Assembly: GCA_005885165.1 (NCBI GenBank)
Contig: VAXR01000167.1
Coordinates: 1 to 7,961 of the forward strand
Direction of reading: 5' to 3'
Length of the DNA stretch: 7,961 bases
Source of the DNA: Actinomycetota bacterium
Lineage (GTDB): Bacteria > Actinomycetota > Thermoleophilia > Solirubrobacterales > Thermoleophilaceae
The position numbers and the translations under genes were made by a program. The notes beneath the pieces are model-generated. The model was not told the DNA's origin. It was given only the letters and a program-made list of their open reading frames with translations, and searched no databases. This document shows, piece after piece, positions 5,651 to 7,961 of this stretch (positions are counted from its first letter, which is position 1; each line of letters opens with the position of its first letter).

Positions 5651-6285
5651 AGCTCGGCTCCCTCGTCCGGCTCGGTCTCATCCGCCCCCTCGGGCCGCTC
5701 CGAGACGAGCGGGACGAAGCGCACGGGGACCACCGGCTCACGGCGTCCGTCGCGGAAGCGCATCAGCTCCTCGTTGTGGTCGTGCCGGACCGGGCAGACG
5801 AGCGCGGCGCCGGGGGCGAGCTGCTCGAACCACGTGGGAGACGGCTCGCCCACCACCGACGCGGTCACCGATATCCCGCCGAACGGCGCGCGGTCGGGCG
5901 CCCCGGCCGCGCCGTCGCCCACCCGCACTTCCACGTTCGTGTAGCCGAGCTCCGCGAGGGTCGCGCGCGCCCTCTCGGCCAGCGAGGGGTAGTGCTCGAT
6001 CGTGACGACCTCCGCGCAGCAGCGCGACAGCACAGCCGCGCCGTAGCCGGACCCGGTGCCCACCTCGAGCACGCGCTCGTCGCCCTCCAGCTCGAGCAGG
6101 GCGGTCATGCAGGCCACGATCCATGGCTGGGACATCGTCTGCCCCTCCCCGATCGGCAGCGCCCCGTCGCGGTAGGCGTCCGGACGCTGCTCCTCGGCGA
6201 GGAAGCGCTCGCGCGGGACCTCGGCCATCGCGGCCAGCACGCGCTCGTCCTCGATTCCCCGCGCGCGGAGCTGCGTGCGCACCAT
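5647..6285 (-). CDS. pcm: Protein-L-isoaspartate O-methyltransferase
   Basis: The 212-residue product matches the family's usual length (E. coli 208). PCMT methylates L-isoaspartyl residues with SAM and so begins the repair of aged proteins. Seen in order: QLRARGIEDERVLAAMAEVPRERF (5-28), ALPIGEGQTMSQP (42-54) with the substrate-site SQP, SAM motif VLEVGTGSGY (72-81), acidic Glu97 after the second strand, GDG (123-125) and VRFVPLV (188-194). The usual APFDAI strand reads APFGGI, so an Asp is lost. An acidic tail (200-212) follows the domain. ATG 6285 is the first usable start after the Crp gene and follows GGGAG at three bases. The frame is open much further upstream, but that part overlaps the Crp gene and looks non-native. 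It is cotranscribed with Nudix, overlapping it by four bases. Confidence 0.92.
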   Translation of the reverse strand: MVRTQLRARGIEDERVLAAMAEVPRERFLAEEQRPDAYRDGALPIGEGQTMSQPWIVACMTALLELEGDERVLEVGTGSGYGAAVLSRCCAEVVTIEHYPSLAERARATLAELGYTNVEVRVGDGAAGAPDRAPFGGISVTASVVGEPSPTWFEQLAPGAALVCPVRHDHNEELMRFRDGRREPVVPVRFVPLVSERPEGADETEPDEGAEL

Positions 6286-6365
6286 CCGCTCCCGGCGCGC
6301 CGCATCCTCGCCGGAGACGTCGCGTTCCGGCCGGTCGCCGTTTCCGTCAGTCGAGGTAAGTCCCG
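6286..6365. other. 80-bp gap between the Crp gene and pcm
   Basis: This gap holds no complete gene and no clear terminator. It contains CCGTCAGT twice in direct orientation (6344-6351 and 6363-6370, the second running into the Crp stop) and the GGGAG before the pcm start. Read-through from the Crp gene into pcm is therefore likely. Confidence 0.5.
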
Positions 6366-7064
6366 TCAGTAGATGTAGTTGTTGAGGGAGGCCGGCTCGT
6401 GCACGAGGATCTTCCCGCGACCGGTCGTGATCACGCCGGCGCGCTCGAGCTTGGCCAGGAAGCGGCTCGCGCTCTCGCGCGACGCCCCGGAGAGCTGGGC
6501 GATCTGGGCCTGGGTCGCGCGTATGAGGATCTCCCGCGGCGGCTCCCCGCCGCTGCCGGCGGTCAGGGCCTTGACCTGGCCGAGCAGCGCGCTCGCCACA
6601 CGTCCCTCCACCGTCTGGAAGGTCTGGCGTGCGAGCCGCTCGTTCGCCGCGCGGATCCGGTCGGCCAGGCCGGCGAGCATCGCCCACGCCATCTCGGGAT
6701 GGGCCAGGATCGTGCGGCGGAGGTCGCCGGCGAGCAAGGCCACGCCCTCCGCCGGCTCCACGGCCTCCACGGTCGCCGAGCGGGTCTCGCCGCCGAACAT
6801 GGCGAGCTCGCCGAAGATGTCCCCCTCGCGGAGGTCGGCGAGCGCGATCTGGCGCCCGTCGGAGTGGCGGCGCGTGACGCGCACGGCGCCGCTCCGCACC
6901 ACGTAGCAGGTGTCGCCGGGGTCGCCCTCGCGGAAGATCACCTCGCCCGCGAGCCAGCTGCGCGGTACGGCCACCTGGGCGAGCTCGGTCAGCTCGCGTT
7001 CTGAGAGGTCGGCGAAAAGCGGAACCCGGCTGAGTAGCCGGGTGGTGTCCTCCCCGCTTGCCAT
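6366..7064 (-). CDS. Crp/Fnr-family transcription regulator
   Basis: The 232-residue product has an N-terminal cyclic-nucleotide-binding barrel (about 12-120), a dimerisation helix (about 125-160) and a C-terminal winged helix (about 180-225). The phosphate-binding cassette FGELAMFGGETRSATV keeps Gly85, Glu86, Arg95 and Ser96, the residues that hold the cyclic nucleotide in CRP, so cAMP or cGMP binding is plausible. The recognition helix is in ATQAQIAQLSGASRESASRFL (183-203). No cysteine cluster of the FNR type is present. ATG 7064 is preferred to the GTG at 7100 because it removes a basic, unlike N-terminus; no strong Shine-Dalgarno supports either. It heads the minus-strand block and could regulate it. 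It diverges from the secreted-protein gene at 7146 across 81 bases, in which I saw no convincing CRP-type palindrome. Confidence 0.92.
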   Translation of the reverse strand: MASGEDTTRLLSRVPLFADLSERELTELAQVAVPRSWLAGEVIFREGDPGDTCYVVRSGAVRVTRRHSDGRQIALADLREGDIFGELAMFGGETRSATVEAVEPAEGVALLAGDLRRTILAHPEMAWAMLAGLADRIRAANERLARQTFQTVEGRVASALLGQVKALTAGSGGEPPREILIRATQAQIAQLSGASRESASRFLAKLERAGVITTGRGKILVHEPASLNNYIY

Positions 7065-7129
7065 GGGCGGATGATCGCAGCCGCTTGCGCGCCGCGCCAC
7101 GCCGCGTTACCGCAACTCTGAGTGCGTCG

Positions 7130-7135
7130 TAGGCT
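7130..7135 (+). promoter_or_regulatory. Possible -10 element of the secreted-protein gene
   Basis: TAGGCT ends ten bases before the ATG at 7146, with a weak -35 candidate TTACCG (7107-7112) 17 bases upstream. The hexamer is identical to the -10 candidate before the SDR gene. No Shine-Dalgarno is seen, so the message may be nearly leaderless. Confidence 0.35.
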
Positions 7136-7145
7136 CATATTGGAC

Positions 7146-7742
7146 ATGGCGAGACCCCTTCTCGCGCGAGTCAAGAGATCTCCCGCTGCCCGCGTTGCGG
7201 CCGGCGCCGCGGCCATCGCGCTGCCCGTGGCCGGCTTCGCCGTGGCCGTCGCCGGCGCGGGCAGCGGCGAGTACGCGATCCAGGCGGGCAACCACGATCT
7301 CTGGGCAACGATCAACGTCTGCAAGCCGCAGCACCATCCGCGCCCGAAGATGGGCGTCCGCGCGCGGATGCCAGCCGACAATCCGCAGCAGCAGCTGCAC
7401 ATGCGGTTCGTGGCGCAGTACCGCCACGACCACAAGTGGCACCGCCTGAAGCACGGCGGCGACTCGGGCTGGCAGTCGCTCGGCTCGGGCTTCGTGTCGC
7501 AGGAGTCGGGCTGGAACTTCTACTTCAACGAGCCCGTGGCCGGGAAGTCCTTCGTGATGCGCGGGCTCGTCAAGTTCAGGTGGAAGGAGAACGGCCAGAT
7601 CGTGCGGCGGGCGACCCGAACCACGACCTCCGGCCACAAGGCGAGCCCCAAGGCCTACTCCGCGGCCACCTGCAAGATCAGCGGCCCGCCGGCGCGACAG
7701 ACCGTCCCGCAGCAGTCCACGTCGACGACGACTGGGCGCTAG
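7146..7742 (+). CDS. Secreted protein of unknown function
   Basis: I do not recognise a named family. The 198-residue product has a basic N-terminus (ARPLLARVKRSPAAR) and a hydrophobic alanine/valine-rich core (about 16-40) that reads as a signal peptide with possible cleavage near Ala-Gly-Ser-Gly. The mature part, starting around EYAIQAGN, is rich in His, Lys, Arg, Trp and Gln, with HHPRPK, RHDHKWHRLKHGG and alternating strand-like segments such as MRGLVKFRW. It has only two cysteines, in INVCK and ATCKI, which could form one disulfide. The last 20 residues are a Pro/Gln/Ser/Thr-rich tail ending STSTTTGR. Together these suggest a small extracellular beta-rich domain. ATG 7146 is chosen over GTG 7122 because it puts the signal peptide at the N-terminus. 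It diverges from the Crp gene. Confidence 0.75.
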   Translation: MARPLLARVKRSPAARVAAGAAAIALPVAGFAVAVAGAGSGEYAIQAGNHDLWATINVCKPQHHPRPKMGVRARMPADNPQQQLHMRFVAQYRHDHKWHRLKHGGDSGWQSLGSGFVSQESGWNFYFNEPVAGKSFVMRGLVKFRWKENGQIVRRATRTTTSGHKASPKAYSAATCKISGPPARQTVPQQSTSTTTGR

Positions 7743-7961
7743 CCGCCGCTCGCGAACTCCACCTCGACCGAGAAGGCGCCGTCGGCGACCTTCTCGAACC
7801 GCGCGACGCGGCCCGCGTCGGCCACGTCGTCCTCCACCTCGCCGAGCAGTTCGAGCCGATCGCCGCTGTCGCGCACCACCGCGCGCGCCACCTCCGCGCG
7901 CATCGGTAGCTGAGCGGTGGACTTGGCCTTGCGGATCTCCGACAGGACCTCGGCTGCCACG
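7739..7961 (-). CDS. valS: Valyl-tRNA synthetase, C-terminal end (partial)
   Basis: Only the last 73 codons lie in the window; the gene continues past 7961, and the GTG at 7960 is an internal valine codon rather than a start. The visible part, AAEVLSEIRKAKSTAQLPMRAEVA followed by a helix-rich stretch and the strand FSVEVEFA, resembles the end of the anticodon-binding helical domain of class I synthetases. The E-I-R-x-A-K-S segment is as I remember it from actinobacterial valyl-tRNA synthetases. No catalytic motif is visible, so leucyl or isoleucyl enzymes cannot be fully excluded. Its TAG stop overlaps the TAG of the convergent secreted-protein gene in the palindrome CTAG, leaving no room for an intergenic terminator. 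Confidence 0.7.
   Translation of the reverse strand, partial: VAAEVLSEIRKAKSTAQLPMRAEVARAVVRDSGDRLELLGEVEDDVADAGRVARFEKVADGAFSVEVEFASGG

Noticed and set aside
4749..5741. A 330-codon minus-strand frame across Nudix and ASCH
   Set aside because: It is an Arg/Gly-rich shadow; the Nudix and ASCH genes in other frames carry clear motifs.
6344..6370. Direct repeat CCGTCAGT as a possible regulatory or recombination site
   Set aside because: Eight bases twice in a short GC-rich stretch is not convincing, and one copy lies over the Crp stop codon.
6286..6687. N-terminal extension of pcm by 134 codons
   Set aside because: It overlaps the Crp gene, has a low-complexity Arg/Pro composition, and pcm already has full family length from 6285.
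1..7961. tRNA, CRISPR, insertion sequence or prophage signals
   Set aside because: I saw no cloverleaf, no spaced direct repeats, no transposase motif and no terminal inverted repeats.

Overview
The window is about 8 kb of GC-rich DNA with dense coding, short intergenic gaps and frequent GTG starts. Together with GGM-tailed GroEL, a CIRCE-controlled groESL operon and secreted proteins beginning LRLRKPSPAMAVALVALVVSLGGT, this suggests a high-GC actinobacterium. The secreted-protein style recalls Thermoleophilia/Solirubrobacterales; that placement is inferred from remembered family features, not from a search.

Layout from left to right. An O-methyltransferase-like gene (76-1080, +) converges on a secreted repeat protein gene (1139-1804, -) across a strong hairpin. 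A 115-bp divergent region carrying a perfect palindrome separates that gene from an NmrA/NDUFA9-like atypical SDR gene (1920-2795, +). The SDR gene converges on groEL across a second hairpin. From 7064 down to 2856 six genes run in the same direction on the minus strand: a Crp/Fnr regulator, protein-L-isoaspartate O-methyltransferase, a Nudix hydrolase, a YqfB-like ASCH protein, groES and groEL. groES-groEL has its own promoter with a perfect CIRCE operator, so it is an HrcA-type heat-shock unit placed directly after the first four genes. A secreted protein of unknown function (7146-7742, +) diverges from the Crp gene. It meets, at a shared CTAG stop, the 3' end of what looks like valyl-tRNA synthetase (7739-7961, -), which continues out of the window.

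The six-gene minus-strand block has a maintenance theme: protein repair, nucleotide clean-up, a putative modified-nucleoside enzyme and chaperonin, headed by a cyclic-nucleotide-type regulator.

The most surprising observation is in GroEL. The protein is 518 residues instead of about 540, and the shortfall is one clean in-frame gap of 21 residues (E. coli 362-382). The gap removes the end of the apical domain and the Gly374-Gly375 hinge, while every other landmark I checked is intact. It is either a sequence or assembly error or a very unusual chaperonin.

I saw no rRNA, tRNA, CRISPR array, insertion sequence or phage gene. No stretch longer than about 120 bases lacks a gene.
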